A DNA stretch of 64,000 nucleotides from Erinaceus europaeus (taxonomy: Eukaryota > Chordata > Mammalia > Eulipotyphla > Erinaceidae): positions 599,749 through 663,748 of the forward strand of contig NC_080168.1 of NCBI RefSeq assembly GCF_950295315.1, given 5' to 3'. Position 1 is the first letter of the stretch. The number at the start of each line of letters is the position of its first letter. The notes below the pieces were generated by a model. It worked only from the letters and a program-made list of their open reading frames with translations, was not told where the DNA came from and did no database searches. Below are positions 34,501 through 39,600 of the stretch, piece by piece. Both the position numbers and the translations under genes were made by a program.

Positions 34501-35890
34501 GCTGCTCTTCTCTGGGGGGCCTTCCAGCCGGGGGGAGAGGGGCCCGAGGTGACCTTCTGGTCACATCTCCCAGGCCCTCCTGTTGGGCTGCAAGGTGGGG
34601 GTGGCTCTGCTTTGACTGGGTGAGTGGGGAGCTGAGCCCACCTGCAGCCCCGGGAAGTCACCAAATCAGATCTGTCCTCAAACTGTCCACACGCAGCAAA
34701 GGCTACTGGGAGCTGATTGGGATAAGCCCGGGACGAGGAGGGTGACAGTGACAAGGAGCCGGGCTTCCTGGGGGAGACCGAGGGCGGGGCGGCAGGGAAG
34801 GGGCGACCCCTGTCCCCGGGTCAGGGCGGGATCTGTCCCCTCACGGCCTCCGGGTGGGTGTGGGGCCTCCTGGCGACTTCCAGAGCGGCCGCGAGTGACA
34901 GCTGCGTCCCCCGGGGTCTCTGCCCAGCTCTGAAGAAGAAGAAGCCCAGGTGTGAGTCTCACACCACACATGTCACACGCGGGCCCCGGGGGCCGCAGAG
35001 GGTCGCAGGGAGGCCCCTCACAGCCCCGTGTCCTGGCCGCAGGACAAGGTGCTGGTGTCGGAGGTGGCGTGGAAGAAGGAGAAGGACGTGGTGGCCAAGG
35101 AGATGGCGCGGCTGCGGGCCTCCATCCAGACGCTGTGCCGCAGCGCGCTGCCCCTGGGCAGGGTCATGGACTACCTGCAGGAGGACGTGGACGCCATGCA
35201 GCTGGAGCTGCAGGTCTGGCGCGACGAGGGCCGGCAGCACGGCGTCGCGCTGCACAAGGAGCAGAGGTGCGGCCCGGGGGCTGCGGGCGGGCGCTCGGCT
35301 GGGGCCGGGGCGGGGGCTGTGACGGGAGAAGCGGGGCTCCCCAGCATTTGTATTTTAGTTATTGAGTTGAGTTATTATTATTGGGTCAAAGCAGAGAGAA
35401 ATATGGAGTGAGAGATCCCTGCAGCCCTGCCCCACCACTCACGAAGATTCCCCCTGCAGGTGGGGACCGGGGGCTCGAACCCGGGCCCCTGCACACTGTA
35501 ACGTGTGTGGTCAGCCGGGTGCGCCACCACCCACCCCACCCCGTCCCACCCCGTCCCACCCCGTCCCACCCCGTCCCGTCCCGTCCCATCCCGTGTTTGC
35601 TTTGCACTTGATGGCTGAAAAGCCAGGGGACGCTGCTCCTGCCCTCGGCCTCCCCGGGGCTCTAGCCGGCCCGGCCCCACTGCTGCCCGGCGAGCCCCCA
35701 GCGCTGGCTCTGTCCCACCCGCAGCATCACCAACGGCGCCGTGGAGCCGCTGAAGGCGGAGCTGGGGGAGCTGGAGCAGCTCATCCGGGAGCAGCAGGAC
35801 AAGATCTGCGCCGTCAAGGCCAACATCCTCAGGAACCAGGAGAAGATCCAGAAGATGGTGCGCGGCTTCAACCTCGGCTCCCGGCGCTGA
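2234..35890 (+). CDS. TRAF3IP1: TRAF3-interacting protein 1 / intraflagellar transport protein 54, complete gene, 17 coding exons
   Basis: Joined coding exons: 2234-2356, 9662-9730, 10213-10374, 10869-11006, 11865-12257, 13287-13358, 13857-13935, 19360-19458, 20046-20132, 25209-25229, 25963-26035, 26515-26598, 27536-27650, 27797-27827, 29972-30048, 35043-35266, 35725-35890. They sum to 2013 nt (670 residues plus stop) with all phases consistent. The human protein is about 690 residues. Known role: subunit of the IFT-B complex at the cilium, binding tubulin/microtubules through the N-terminal calponin-homology-like domain and IFT20 through the C-terminal coiled coil; it also binds TRAF3. Seen here: residues 1-118 match the conserved N-terminal domain (start [10 protein letters not shown]), 165-295 are very rich in K/R/E/D, 346-467 are a poorly conserved Pro/Ser-rich linker, and about 542-665 are a conserved coiled-coil region ending FNLGSRR. 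The start fits the human start. An upstream in-frame ATG at 2180 would add an unconserved Gly-rich leader and was not used. Exons 8-10 are symmetric (phase 1-1), so they can be skipped in frame. Intron 13 has a GC donor. Confidence 0.95.
2366..2551 (+). repeat. G-rich degenerate repeat at the start of TRAF3IP1 intron 1
   Basis: Irregular units of the form ggggtcaggg / gggggtcggg start about 10 bp after the exon 1 donor and stop near 2551, where the strand composition flips. Confidence 0.75.
2552..2803 (+). repeat. C-rich repeat (ccctgacccc type), reverse complement of the preceding block
   Basis: Units such as cctgacccccggccctgacc run to about 2803. They are the reverse complement in type of the block at 2366-2551, so together they form an imperfect inverted repeat. 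Confidence 0.8.
2960..3030 (+). repeat. CT-rich low-complexity stretch
   Basis: Runs of tctctctc and ctccctccc. The sequence between this block and 3180 shows no feature I can name. Confidence 0.7.
3181..3355 (-). mobile_element. SINE, minus orientation, with (GA)n
   Basis: An (ag)n run at 3199-3222 leads to gctgggactcgaaccccagg (inverted B-box). The inner section resembles the 66-bp units that follow downstream. Confidence 0.65.
3370..3595 (-). mobile_element. tRNA-derived SINE, minus orientation
   Basis: T-rich start, then ggataggacagagaaatgg, the agacacctgcagacctgc core and a head ending cttaacccattatgc. Typical of the commonest family in the window. Confidence 0.85.
3596..4465 (+). repeat. 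66-bp minisatellite, array 1 (about 13 units, TRAF3IP1 intron 1)
   Basis: The unit runs from ggtgctgagagaggagac through cagccctgcccaccctccat to gggtgctgtgcag; unit starts at 3735, 3801 and 3867 give a 66-bp period. Flanked on the right by a SINE-like head (4466-4555). The same unit forms arrays at 18.35-19.2 and 21.86-22.84 kb. Confidence 0.95.
4466..4942. other. SINE remnant then unannotated intronic sequence
   Basis: 4466-4555 resembles the inverted head of a SINE (gaggcttgaacgcaggtcc). 4556-4942 is GC-rich intron 1 sequence in which I see no gene or repeat. Confidence 0.5.
4943..5140 (-). mobile_element. SINE, minus orientation
   Basis: Poly-T stretch, gagagaaattgagagaagcg, then cttggagctgggtccttgtg and a head ending accacctggcc. 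Confidence 0.75.
5201..5371 (-). mobile_element. SINE, minus orientation
   Basis: T-run, attaatgagagagaaagat, inverted B-box ggggactgaactcaggacc, head ending actgcgccagctccc. Confidence 0.75.
5372..5568 (-). mobile_element. SINE, minus orientation
   Basis: ttatttattgaatagagaca start, ggctggaacctgggtccttg, and ggtgcgccaccacccggcc at the head. Directly adjoins the preceding copy. Confidence 0.8.
5655..9205 (+). repeat. 3.5-kb homopyrimidine minisatellite (21/24-bp units), TRAF3IP1 intron 1
   Basis: Units of ctcctcctccatctccccat (21 bp) or the same with one more ctc (24 bp) fill the block, with rare variants (ccgtctcc, cattatcc, caccacctcc). The + strand is almost purely C/T. All units are multiples of 3, so several frames on both strands stay open for hundreds of codons. 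None is a gene. Confidence 0.97.
9206..9661. other. End of TRAF3IP1 intron 1, no further feature seen
   Basis: GC-rich sequence with a poly-C run at about 9539-9552 and the pyrimidine-rich acceptor of exon 2. No gene or mobile element recognised. Confidence 0.5.
9662..9730 (+). CDS. TRAF3IP1: TRAF3IP1 exon 2 (residues 42-64)
   Basis: Acceptor ccccgcag, then [20 protein letters not shown] plus NVK (23 codons), donor AAG|gtgcgc. Phase 0 at both ends. It is nearly identical to the human segment and continues the N-terminal domain. Confidence 0.96.
9735..9965 (+). repeat. GC-rich minisatellite in TRAF3IP1 intron 2
   Basis: Irregular 17-19 bp units of cgtgtctgcggggcgggg type begin 5 bp after the exon 2 donor. 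Confidence 0.85.
10213..10374 (+). CDS. TRAF3IP1: TRAF3IP1 exon 3 (residues 65-118)
   Basis: Acceptor ctgccgcag, 54 codons from [15 protein letters not shown] to LLARCCLAK, donor AAG|gtgggg, phase 0-0. It completes the conserved part of the CH-like domain (motif [16 protein letters not shown]). The donor sequence is repeated five more times just downstream. Confidence 0.96.
10366..10500 (+). repeat. 25/18-bp tandem repeat containing the exon 3 splice donor
   Basis: ggccaaggtggggctg recurs with alternating 25- and 18-bp spacing. The first copy is the real exon 3 end plus donor; five further copies follow, one reading gccaggtgggg. Confidence 0.9.
10869..11006 (+). CDS. TRAF3IP1: TRAF3IP1 exon 4 (residues 119-164)
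   Basis: Acceptor cctccccag, 46 codons beginning [16 protein letters not shown], donor GAG|gtgggt, phase 0-0. It ends the globular N-terminus and enters the charged linker ([12 protein letters not shown]). Confidence 0.95.
11255..11572 (-). mobile_element. SINE, minus orientation (TRAF3IP1 intron 4)
   Basis: T-rich section, ataggacacagagaaatgg, ggggctcgaaccgggatac (inverted B-box) and a head ending cgctgcgctacc. Confidence 0.85.
11573..11826 (-). mobile_element. L1 3' fragment, minus orientation
   Basis: Contains gctgagtagtattccac, the complement of the conserved L1 3'-region motif, and a section related to the L1 fragment at 57.2-57.6 kb. Ends about 38 bp before exon 5. Confidence 0.6.
11865..12257 (+). 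CDS. TRAF3IP1: TRAF3IP1 exon 5 (residues 165-295), charged domain
   Basis: Acceptor gtttccag, 131 codons, donor AAG|gtgagc, phase 0-0. The exon is almost entirely K/R/E/D (runs such as [12 protein letters not shown] and [12 protein letters not shown]) and matches the Lys/Glu-rich region of the human protein. It is low-complexity, probably disordered, and includes likely nuclear-localisation-like basic clusters. A truncated L1 fragment ends about 38 bp upstream of the acceptor. Confidence 0.94.
12570..12750 (+). mobile_element. SINE, plus orientation (TRAF3IP1 intron 5)
   Basis: tgttacagtgcgcgaggacc, gggttcaagtccctgtctcc, pyrimidine arm, tail tctaataagtaagtaag. Confidence 0.8.
12760..13050 (-). 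mobile_element. SINE fragments
   Basis: 12838-13005 is a minus copy (tttggacagacggaaattgag, then gaacccgggttcttgatcac). The preceding 75 bp look like a truncated plus copy. Confidence 0.65.
13287..13358 (+). CDS. TRAF3IP1: TRAF3IP1 exon 6 (residues 296-319)
   Basis: Acceptor ctctgtctag, 24 codons [20 protein letters not shown] plus LELE, donor GAG|gtgagc, phase 0-0. It aligns with human [20 protein letters not shown]. Confidence 0.94.
13857..13935 (+). CDS. TRAF3IP1: TRAF3IP1 exon 7 (residues 320-346)
   Basis: Acceptor tactccttgaag, 26 codons from [11 protein letters not shown] to KRRLRNSVE, plus one base of a split Gly; donor AAG|gtactg. Ends in phase 1. The basic [13 protein letters not shown] end matches the human protein. 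Confidence 0.93.
14030..14425 (+). repeat. About 92-bp minisatellite, more than 4 units (TRAF3IP1 intron 7)
   Basis: cagacgctgacac recurs at 14035, 14126, 14219, 14311 and 14403. Units carry internal cacaca and gtgtgcgtgcatctccac. Confidence 0.9.
14650..15405 (+). repeat. 8-bp tandem repeat (tgccattc / tcccactc), TRAF3IP1 intron 7
   Basis: About 750 bp of 8-bp units with G/C variation at position 2 and A/T variation near the end. Reads open in several frames; not coding. Confidence 0.95.
15406..15950. other. Intron 7 sequence, possible LTR-like fragment
   Basis: No clear element. 15830-15930 on the minus strand reads attaaa followed by ggttccttggtctatg and a T/C-rich stretch, which could be an LTR R-U5 remnant, but termini are not visible. 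Confidence 0.3.
15955..16262 (+). repeat. 21-bp minisatellite, about 14 units (TRAF3IP1 intron 7)
   Basis: Unit agccagggaggggagaggac plus one base, with a gagag variant and less regular units at the left edge. 16263-16690 to its right has no feature I recognise. Confidence 0.93.
16695..17560 (+). repeat. 31-bp minisatellite, about 28 units (TRAF3IP1 intron 7)
   Basis: The unit is ctgactctgtgatgggaggg followed by ggtcctggccc. Variants include gatggtagg, a one-G deletion, and gtccctgactcc. Confidence 0.95.
17695..17978 (-). mobile_element. SINE, minus orientation
   Basis: T-rich tail, ggacagagagaagtggagag, ctcgaaccgggatcctcatg, head ending ctgcgctaccgcccagctcc. A short internal deletion removes part of the core. 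17979-18340 is unannotated intron. Confidence 0.85.
18345..19220 (+). repeat. 66-bp minisatellite, array 2 (about 13 units, TRAF3IP1 intron 7)
   Basis: Same unit as 3596-4465, ending only about 140 bp before exon 8. The right edge degenerates into short gtgctgtgcctggtgctccc repeats. Confidence 0.95.
19360..19458 (+). CDS. TRAF3IP1: TRAF3IP1 exon 8 (residues 346-379)
   Basis: Acceptor ggctcctccag, donor CTG|gtaaga, 99 nt, phase 1-1. Encodes the variable linker ([19 protein letters not shown] and onward). The start GRRD matches human GRKED; the rest is poorly conserved. Chosen because it keeps frame between exons 7 and 9 and has strong splice sites. Confidence 0.85.
19459..20045. other. TRAF3IP1 intron 8, nothing recognised
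   Basis: Unique GC-rich sequence between strong splice sites. No repeat or second gene seen. Confidence 0.6.
20046..20132 (+). CDS. TRAF3IP1: TRAF3IP1 exon 9 (residues 379-408)
   Basis: Acceptor ccctcggcag, donor CCG|gtaagg, 87 nt, phase 1-1. Product is Ala/Pro/Glu-rich ([20 protein letters not shown] and onward). The GKEA start resembles human GTKEA; the remainder has drifted. Supported mainly by phase and splice sites. Confidence 0.8.
20362..20370 (+). CDS. TRAF3IP1: Possible TRAF3IP1 micro-exon (not included in the 670-residue model)
   Basis: Nine bases AAAAGGCAG lie between a pyrimidine-rich tract ending AAAGAG and a CAG|gtgggc donor, in phase 1-1. They would insert Glu-Lys-Ala before GDSTSDA. 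The human protein has EKQK at the corresponding place. An acceptor 2 nt upstream gives 11 nt and breaks the frame. The main model is in frame without it. Confidence 0.3.
20371..21190. other. Part of TRAF3IP1 intron 9, nothing recognised
   Basis: Unique-looking GC-rich sequence following the micro-exon candidate. No repeat or gene seen. Confidence 0.5.
21192..21392 (-). mobile_element. SINE, minus orientation
   Basis: gacagagacagagaggggca arm and ggggacttgaacccacctgg (inverted B-box). Confidence 0.65.
21395..21692 (-). mobile_element. SINE, minus orientation
   Basis: T-rich tail, ttggataggacatagagaag, ggggctcgaactgggatcc, head ending gttgcgctgctgcctgactc. Confidence 0.87.
21858..22842 (+). 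repeat. 66-bp minisatellite, array 3 (about 15 units, TRAF3IP1 intron 9)
   Basis: Same unit as arrays at 3.6 and 18.35 kb. The right flank (22843-22915) continues as a SINE head (gtggtgctgggacttgaatc), which indicates the unit arose inside a SINE. Confidence 0.95.
22916..25180. other. Rest of TRAF3IP1 intron 9
   Basis: Mostly unique GC-rich sequence. A duplicated segment (poly-C, then ggtactgggtgctgacctgt) lies at about 23205-23300. A weak SINE-like minus fragment may lie at 24050-24220. No exon supported. Confidence 0.5.
25170..25206 (+). repeat. (CT)n tract serving as exon 10 polypyrimidine tract
   Basis: ctccctctctctctc run immediately before the AG at 25207-25208. Confidence 0.8.
25209..25229 (+). 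CDS. TRAF3IP1: TRAF3IP1 exon 10 (residues 408-415), 21-nt exon
   Basis: Acceptor ctctctctcag after a (CT)n tract, donor CAG|gtgagg, phase 1-1. Encodes GDSTSDA, identical to the human segment, which is what identifies so small an exon. Confidence 0.9.
25963..26035 (+). CDS. TRAF3IP1: TRAF3IP1 exon 11 (residues 415-439)
   Basis: Acceptor gggccgctcag, donor CAG|gtgtgt, 73 nt, phase 1 to 2. Encodes [18 protein letters not shown] then DLPSSAR, aligning with human EGDAGPAGQDKSEVPE. Confidence 0.9.
26125..26300 (+). mobile_element. SINE fragment (TRAF3IP1 intron 11)
   Basis: cagagtgcacgccttaacgc, gggtctgagccccagcccc, then gtgctggcctcctctgtctc. No tail visible. Confidence 0.5.
26515..26598 (+). CDS. 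TRAF3IP1: TRAF3IP1 exon 12 (residues 439-467)
   Basis: Acceptor ctggtccag, donor CAG|gtgggg, 84 nt, phase 2-2. Encodes [20 protein letters not shown] and onward. The [12 protein letters not shown] core is identical to human. Confidence 0.94.
26625..27455 (+). repeat. Minisatellite of cactgggtgtct type (TRAF3IP1 intron 12)
   Basis: Units of 12 bp (ctcactgggtgt) are mixed with longer ctcactgggctgtct and ctctcactgggcat units. Begins about 30 bp after the exon 12 donor and ends about 80 bp before exon 13. Confidence 0.93.
27536..27650 (+). CDS. TRAF3IP1: TRAF3IP1 exon 13 (residues 467-505), GC donor
   Basis: Acceptor cctctcgcag, 115 nt, phase 2 to 0. Encodes [20 protein letters not shown] followed by [14 protein letters not shown]. 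The donor reads CAG|gcgagt, a GC-AG type. An in-frame GT alternative 18 nt upstream (CAG|gtggcc) would drop VAELEQ, a segment human keeps in a related form (LSEMSEIEM). Confidence 0.88.
27797..27827 (+). CDS. TRAF3IP1: TRAF3IP1 exon 14 (residues 506-516), 31-nt exon
   Basis: Acceptor ctcccgctcag, donor ACG|gtgagc, phase 0 to 1. Encodes [10 protein letters not shown], aligning with human VTAVELEEEEKH. The exon end and donor are the founder of the repeat array that fills the start of intron 14. Confidence 0.9.
27819..28690 (+). repeat. Splice-donor-bearing (GT)n minisatellite (exon 14 / intron 14)
   Basis: Twelve copies of gacacacggtgagc, the first being the true exon 14 donor. Each is followed by a variable (GT)n, in several units ending in (CG)n, then ccaggctgggccccata. 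Unit length is about 55-90 bp, set by the GT run. Confidence 0.95.
28691..28885 (-). mobile_element. SINE remnant, minus orientation
   Basis: gtggtgctggggctcagccc (inverted B-box) and gctctgccaggcgagctacc head. Poorly preserved. 28886-29050 shows nothing. Confidence 0.45.
29052..29415 (-). mobile_element. SINE, minus orientation (TRAF3IP1 intron 14)
   Basis: T-run, gggttattgctgggctcagt section, ttggataggacggagagaaa, gctcgaaccgggatcctgac, head ending ctgcgccaccgcccgactcc. Confidence 0.9.
29580..29623 (+). repeat. (GTCC)n microsatellite
   Basis: gtccgtccgtccgtcc run after ccacccatcc. A CT-rich stretch follows at 29745-29840. Confidence 0.9.
29972..30048 (+). CDS. TRAF3IP1: TRAF3IP1 exon 15 (residues 516-541)
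   Basis: Acceptor gcttttcacag, donor AAG|gtaagg, 77 nt, phase 1 to 0. Encodes [18 protein letters not shown] then PSPRPGEK. Almost identical to human. Confidence 0.96.
30500..31325 (+). repeat. C-rich minisatellite (ccctgacccctctctg type), TRAF3IP1 intron 15
   Basis: Units of about 16-19 bp: ccctgacccctctctg, ccctgacccacaccctg, ccctgaccccctccctg. Longer blocks such as ttgcctaaaccttcccttcc recur three times, suggesting a higher-order repeat. The ccctgacccc core resembles 2552-2803. Confidence 0.93.
31478..31682 (-). mobile_element. SINE, minus orientation
   Basis: ttatttattgaatagcgaca, ggtctcgaacctgggtcctc, ggtgcaccaccgcccggcc. Confidence 0.87.
31685..31988 (-). mobile_element. SINE, minus orientation
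   Basis: T-rich tail, gacagagagaaatggagaga, ggctcgaaccggggtcctct, head ending ggactgccgcccgattcccc. Confidence 0.87.
31989..33000. other. TRAF3IP1 intron 15, nothing recognised
   Basis: Less GC-rich start (to about 32200), then mixed unique sequence. No exon, RNA gene or clear repeat seen. Confidence 0.5.
33020..33095 (+). repeat. Poly-G and (GA)n-rich stretch
   Basis: ggggggggg followed by gagagggagagggagagaga. Possibly the purine arm of an old minus-strand SINE. Confidence 0.7.
33238..33505 (-). mobile_element. SINE, minus orientation
   Basis: tttaaaaaaaatatttatgt, ttggataggacagagagaaa, ggggctcgaaccgggatcc, head ending cttcgctactgcccaac. Confidence 0.87.
33535..33738 (+). mobile_element. 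SINE, plus orientation
   Basis: gacggtggtgcacctggtag head, cccagatttgagtccccagt, pyrimidine arm, tail aaatgaaataaaggatg. Confidence 0.85.
33740..33960 (+). mobile_element. SINE, plus orientation, 3' truncated
   Basis: ggccgggtggtggcgcaccc head (about 33820), caggttcaagcccccaacc, pyrimidine arm interrupted by the next element. Confidence 0.8.
33961..34300 (-). mobile_element. SINE, minus orientation
   Basis: T-rich section with gggtcatcgctgggctcagt, ggctaggacagagagaaatg, ggactcgaactgggatcctc, head ending gccaccgcctgactccc. Confidence 0.88.
34305..34435 (-). mobile_element. SINE fragment, minus orientation
   Basis: aaggatgcatctattaacca, (ag)n arm, ggggtcgaacccaggtcctc. 34436-35042 is unique GC-rich intron with nothing recognised. 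Confidence 0.6.
35043..35266 (+). CDS. TRAF3IP1: TRAF3IP1 exon 16 (residues 542-616), coiled coil
   Basis: Acceptor ctggccgcag, donor CAGAG|gtgcgg, 224 nt, phase 0 to 2. Encodes the conserved [20 protein letters not shown] and [20 protein letters not shown] segments, the first half of the C-terminal coiled coil that in the family contacts IFT20. Confidence 0.96.
35344..35535 (-). mobile_element. SINE, minus orientation (TRAF3IP1 intron 16)
   Basis: gttattattattgggtcaaa tail side, ggggctcgaacccgggcccc, head gggtgcgccaccaccca. Confidence 0.85.
35528..35594 (+). repeat. (CCCGTCCCAC)n short tandem repeat
   Basis: ccccgtcccaccccgtccca repeated, grading into cgtcccgtccc. Grew from the head end of the adjoining SINE. 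Confidence 0.88.
35725..35890 (+). CDS. TRAF3IP1: TRAF3IP1 exon 17 (residues 616-670 and stop)
   Basis: Acceptor cccacccgcag, phase 2 start, TGA at 35888-35890. Encodes the second half of the coiled coil ([40 protein letters not shown]) and the terminal FNLGSRR. Confidence 0.97.
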
Positions 35891-35945
35891 GGAGACGCCC
35901 GCACGGCCGCGGGGCCGAGCTCTGGCCGCACCTCGTGCCAGGCCT

Positions 35946-35951
35946 CATAAA
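35946..35951 (+). terminator. Candidate TRAF3IP1 polyadenylation signal (CATAAA)
   Basis: A CATAAA hexamer lies 55 bp after the stop codon, followed within 30 bp by a GT/T-rich stretch (cccgtgtgagcactctcttt). No AATAAA is seen nearby. This would give a very short 3' UTR; a more distal site cannot be excluded. Confidence 0.45.
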
Positions 35952-36680
35952 CAGCTCTGCCCGACGTCCCGTGTGAGCACTCTCTTTGCCCGGCCCGTCC
36001 CCTCGGTGCCCGGGGACTCTGGGCACGGACTCGGCGGCGGCCTTGGCGTGGGGCCGGGTCGCTCCCAGGTCCTGCGCTGTGCGTGGCGCCTGCCGAGGGC
36101 CCTGTGCCAAACCAGAGGCTGAGCAGAGGCGCGGACTTGGGCTGCCGCTCCACAGGGTCAGTGCCCGGCCAGCCTCCTCGGGGCCCCCACCCCCGCGGCA
36201 GGTGGGTCTGTCCCTGTGGTCTTTCCTTCTCGTGCCCCTGGCCCTAAAGCCTCCAGGTTAGAGAGGAGAGTCTGCGCGGCCCCGTCCCGTCCCCACACGC
36301 CTCACCCCACCTGGGTCCCTGCACAGGCCTGCGCTTTGCCAGCCGCGGGTCTCAGCCTGAGGCCGGTGCAGGTGTGACCCCCAGAGCGGGGTGCAGGTGG
36401 GCGCCTGAGGGAGGCCTGGTTCAAAGGATGTGCTGGCCTCTCGTGCTGCTCCTCTCCTCCTCCAGGTTGCCAGTTTCAGGTCTTTCTCAAAGCAGAGCTC
36501 GTCTTTAAGCCGCGGCTTGGGCCTGCTGCTCACTGAGCAGCGTCTCTGCTCACCTGCGGCTTCGCACGCGGTTCCGGGAGCAGCTCAGCCCCGTGTCGGG
36601 GGCGTCTGGGGCCACTGTGCCCCTCAGGCTTCCTCCTGGGCATCCCCACACCGTGGGCCCAGCCCTGCTGGAGAGCAGCT
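35952..36680. other. Intergenic sequence after TRAF3IP1, nothing recognised
   Basis: GC-rich unique sequence between the candidate polyadenylation site and the intergenic array. No gene or mobile element seen. Confidence 0.5.
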
Positions 36681-36684
36681 GACA

Positions 36685-39600
36685 GAGAGCCAGTGCAGAC
36701 CGGAGAGCGGCCGGAGAGCCAGTGTAGACCGCTGGAGAGCCAGTGTAGACCGGAGAGCGGCCGGAGAGCCAGTGTAGACTGCTGGAGAGCCAGTGTAGAC
36801 CGGAGAGCGGCCGGAGAGCCAGTGTAGACCGCTGGAGAGCCAGTGTAGACCGGAGAGCGGCTGGAGAGCCAGTGCAGACCGAGAGCGGCCGGAGAGCCAG
36901 TGTAGACCGAGAGCGGCCGGAGAGCCAGTGTAGACCGAGAGCGGCCGGAGAGCCAGTGTAGACCGCTGGAGAGCCAGTGCAGACCGAGAGCGGCCGGAGA
37001 GCCAGTGTAGACCGAGAGCGGCCGGAGAGCCAGTGTAGACCGCTGGAGAGCCAGTGCAGACCGAGAGCGGCCGGAGAGCCAGTGTAGACCGAGAGCGGCC
37101 GGAGAGCCAGTGTAGACCGAGAGCGGCCGGAGAGCCAGTGTGGACCGAGAGCGGCCGGAGAGCCAGTGTAGACCGCTGGAGAGCCAGTGCAGACCGAGAG
37201 CGGCCGGAGAGCCAGTGTAGACCGAGAGCGGCCGGAGAGCCAGTGTAGACCGCTGGAGAGCCAGTGCAGACCGAGAGCGGCCGGAGAGCCAGTGTAGACC
37301 GAGAGCGGCCGGAGAGCCAGTGTAGACCGCTGGAGAGCCAGTGCAGACCGAGAGCGGCCGGAGAGCCAGTGTAGACCGAGAGCGGCCGGAGAGCCAGTGC
37401 AGACCGAGAGCGGCCGGAGAGCCAGTGTAGACCGAGAGCGGCCGGAGAGCCAGTGTAGACCGAGAGCGGCCGGAGAGCCAGTGTAGACCGAGAGCGGCCG
37501 GAGAGCCAGTGTAGACCGAGAGCGGCCGGAGAGCCAGTGTAGACCGCTGGAGAGCCAGTGCAGACCGAGAGCGGCCGGAGAGCCAGTGTAGACCGAGAGC
37601 GGCCGGAGAGCCAGTGCAGACCGAGAGCGGCCGGAGAGCCAGTGTAGACCGCTGGAGAGCCAGTGCAGACCGAGAGCGGCCGGAGAGCCAGTGTAGACCG
37701 AGAGCGGCCGGAGAGCCAGTGTAGACCGAGAGTGGCCGGAGAGCCAGTGTAGACCGAGAGCGGCCGGAGAGCCAGTGTAGACCGAGAGCGGCCGGAGAGC
37801 CAGTGTAGACCGCTGGAGAGCCAGTGCAGACCGAGAGCGGCCGGAGAGCCAGTGTAGACCGAGAGCGGCCGGAGAGCCAGTGTAGACCGAGAGCGGCCGG
37901 AGAGCCAGTGTAGACCGAGAGCGGCCGGAGAGCCAGTGTAGACCGCTGGAGAGCCAGTGCAGACCGAGAGCGGCCGGAGAGCCAGTGTAGACCGAGAGCG
38001 GCCGGAGAGCCAGTGTAGACCGCTGGAGAGCCAGTGCAGACCGAGAGCGGCCGGAGAGCCAGTGTAGACCGAGAGTGGCCGGAGAGCCAGTGTAGACCGA
38101 GAGCGGCCGGAGAGCCAGTGTAGACCGCTGGAGAGCCAGTGCAGACCGAGAGCGGCCGGAGAGCCAGTGTAGACCGAGAGCGGCCGGAGAGCCAGTGTAG
38201 ACCGCTGGAGAGCCAGTGCAGACCGAGAGCGGCCGGAGAGCCAGTGTAGACCGAGAGCGGCCGGAGAGCCAGTGTAGACCGAGAGCGGCCGGAGAGCCAG
38301 TGTAGACCGAGAGCGGCCGGAGAGCCAGTGTAGACCGCTGGAGAGCCAGTGCAGACCGAGAGCGGCCGGAGAGCCAGTGTAGACCGAGAGCGGCCGGAGA
38401 GCCAGTGTAGACCGCTGGAGAGCCAGTGCAGACCGAGAGCGGCCGGAGAGCCAGTGTAGACCGAGAGCGGCCGGAGAGCCAGTGTAGACCGCTGGAGAGC
38501 CAGTGCAGACCGAGAGCGGCCGGAGAGCCAGTGTAGACCGAGAGCGGCCGGAGAGCCAGTGTAGACCGCTGGAGAGCCAGTGCAGACCGAGAGCGGCCGG
38601 AGAGCCAGTGTAGACCGAGAGCGGCCGGAGAGCCAGTGTAGACCGAGAGCGGCCGGAGAGCCAGTGTAGACCGAGAGCGGCCGGAGAGCCAGTGTAGACC
38701 GCTGGAGAGCCAGTGCAGACCGAGAGCGGCCGGAGAGCCAGTGCAGACCGAGAGCGGCCGGAGAGCCAGTGTAGACCGCTGGAGAGCCAGTGCAGACCGA
38801 GAGCGGCCGGAGAGCCAGTGTAGACCGAGAGCGGCCGGAGAGCCAGTGTAGACCGAGAGCGGCCGGAGAGCCAGTGTAGACCGAGAGCGGCCGGAGAGCC
38901 AGTGTAGACCGAGAGCGGCCGGAGAGCCAGTGTAGACCGAGAGCGGCCGGAGAGCCAGTGTAGACCGAGAGCGGCCGGAGAGCCAGTGTAGACCGCTGGA
39001 GAGCCAGTGCAGACCGAGAGCGGCCGGAGAGCCAGTGTAGACCGAGAGCGGCCGGAGAGCCAGTGTAGACCGCTGGAGAGCCAGTGCAGACCGAGAGCGG
39101 CCGGAGAGCCAGTGTAGACCGAGAGCGGCCGGAGAGCCAGTGTAGACCGAGAGCGGCCGGAGAGCCAGTGTAGACCGAGAGCGGCCGGAGAGCCAGTGTA
39201 GACCGAGAGCGGCCGGAGAGCCAGTGTAGACCGCTGGAGAGCCAGTGCAGACCGAGAGCGGCCGGAGAGCCAGTGTAGACCGAGAGCGGCCGGAGAGCCA
39301 GTGTAGACCGCTGGAGAGCCAGTGCAGACCGAGAGCGGCCGGAGAGCCAGTGTAGACCGAGAGCGGCCGGAGAGCCAGTGTAGACCGAGAGCGGCCGGAG
39401 AGCCAGTGTAGACCGAGAGCGGCCGGAGAGCCAGTGTAGACCGCTGGAGAGCCAGTGCAGACCGAGAGCGGCCGGAGAGCCAGTGTAGACCGAGAGCGGC
39501 CGGAGAGCCAGTGTAGACCGCTGGAGAGCCAGTGCAGACCGAGAGCGGCCGGAGAGCCAGTGTAGACCGAGAGCGGCCGGAGAGCCAGTGTAGACCGCTG

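Noticed and set aside
34925..34952. Possible extra exon in TRAF3IP1 intron 15 (ag before ctctgaagaagaagaagccc, then ag|gtgtga)
   Set aside because: Starts with codons that include TGA in the required phase 0 (CTC TGA), and nothing in the human protein corresponds to it.
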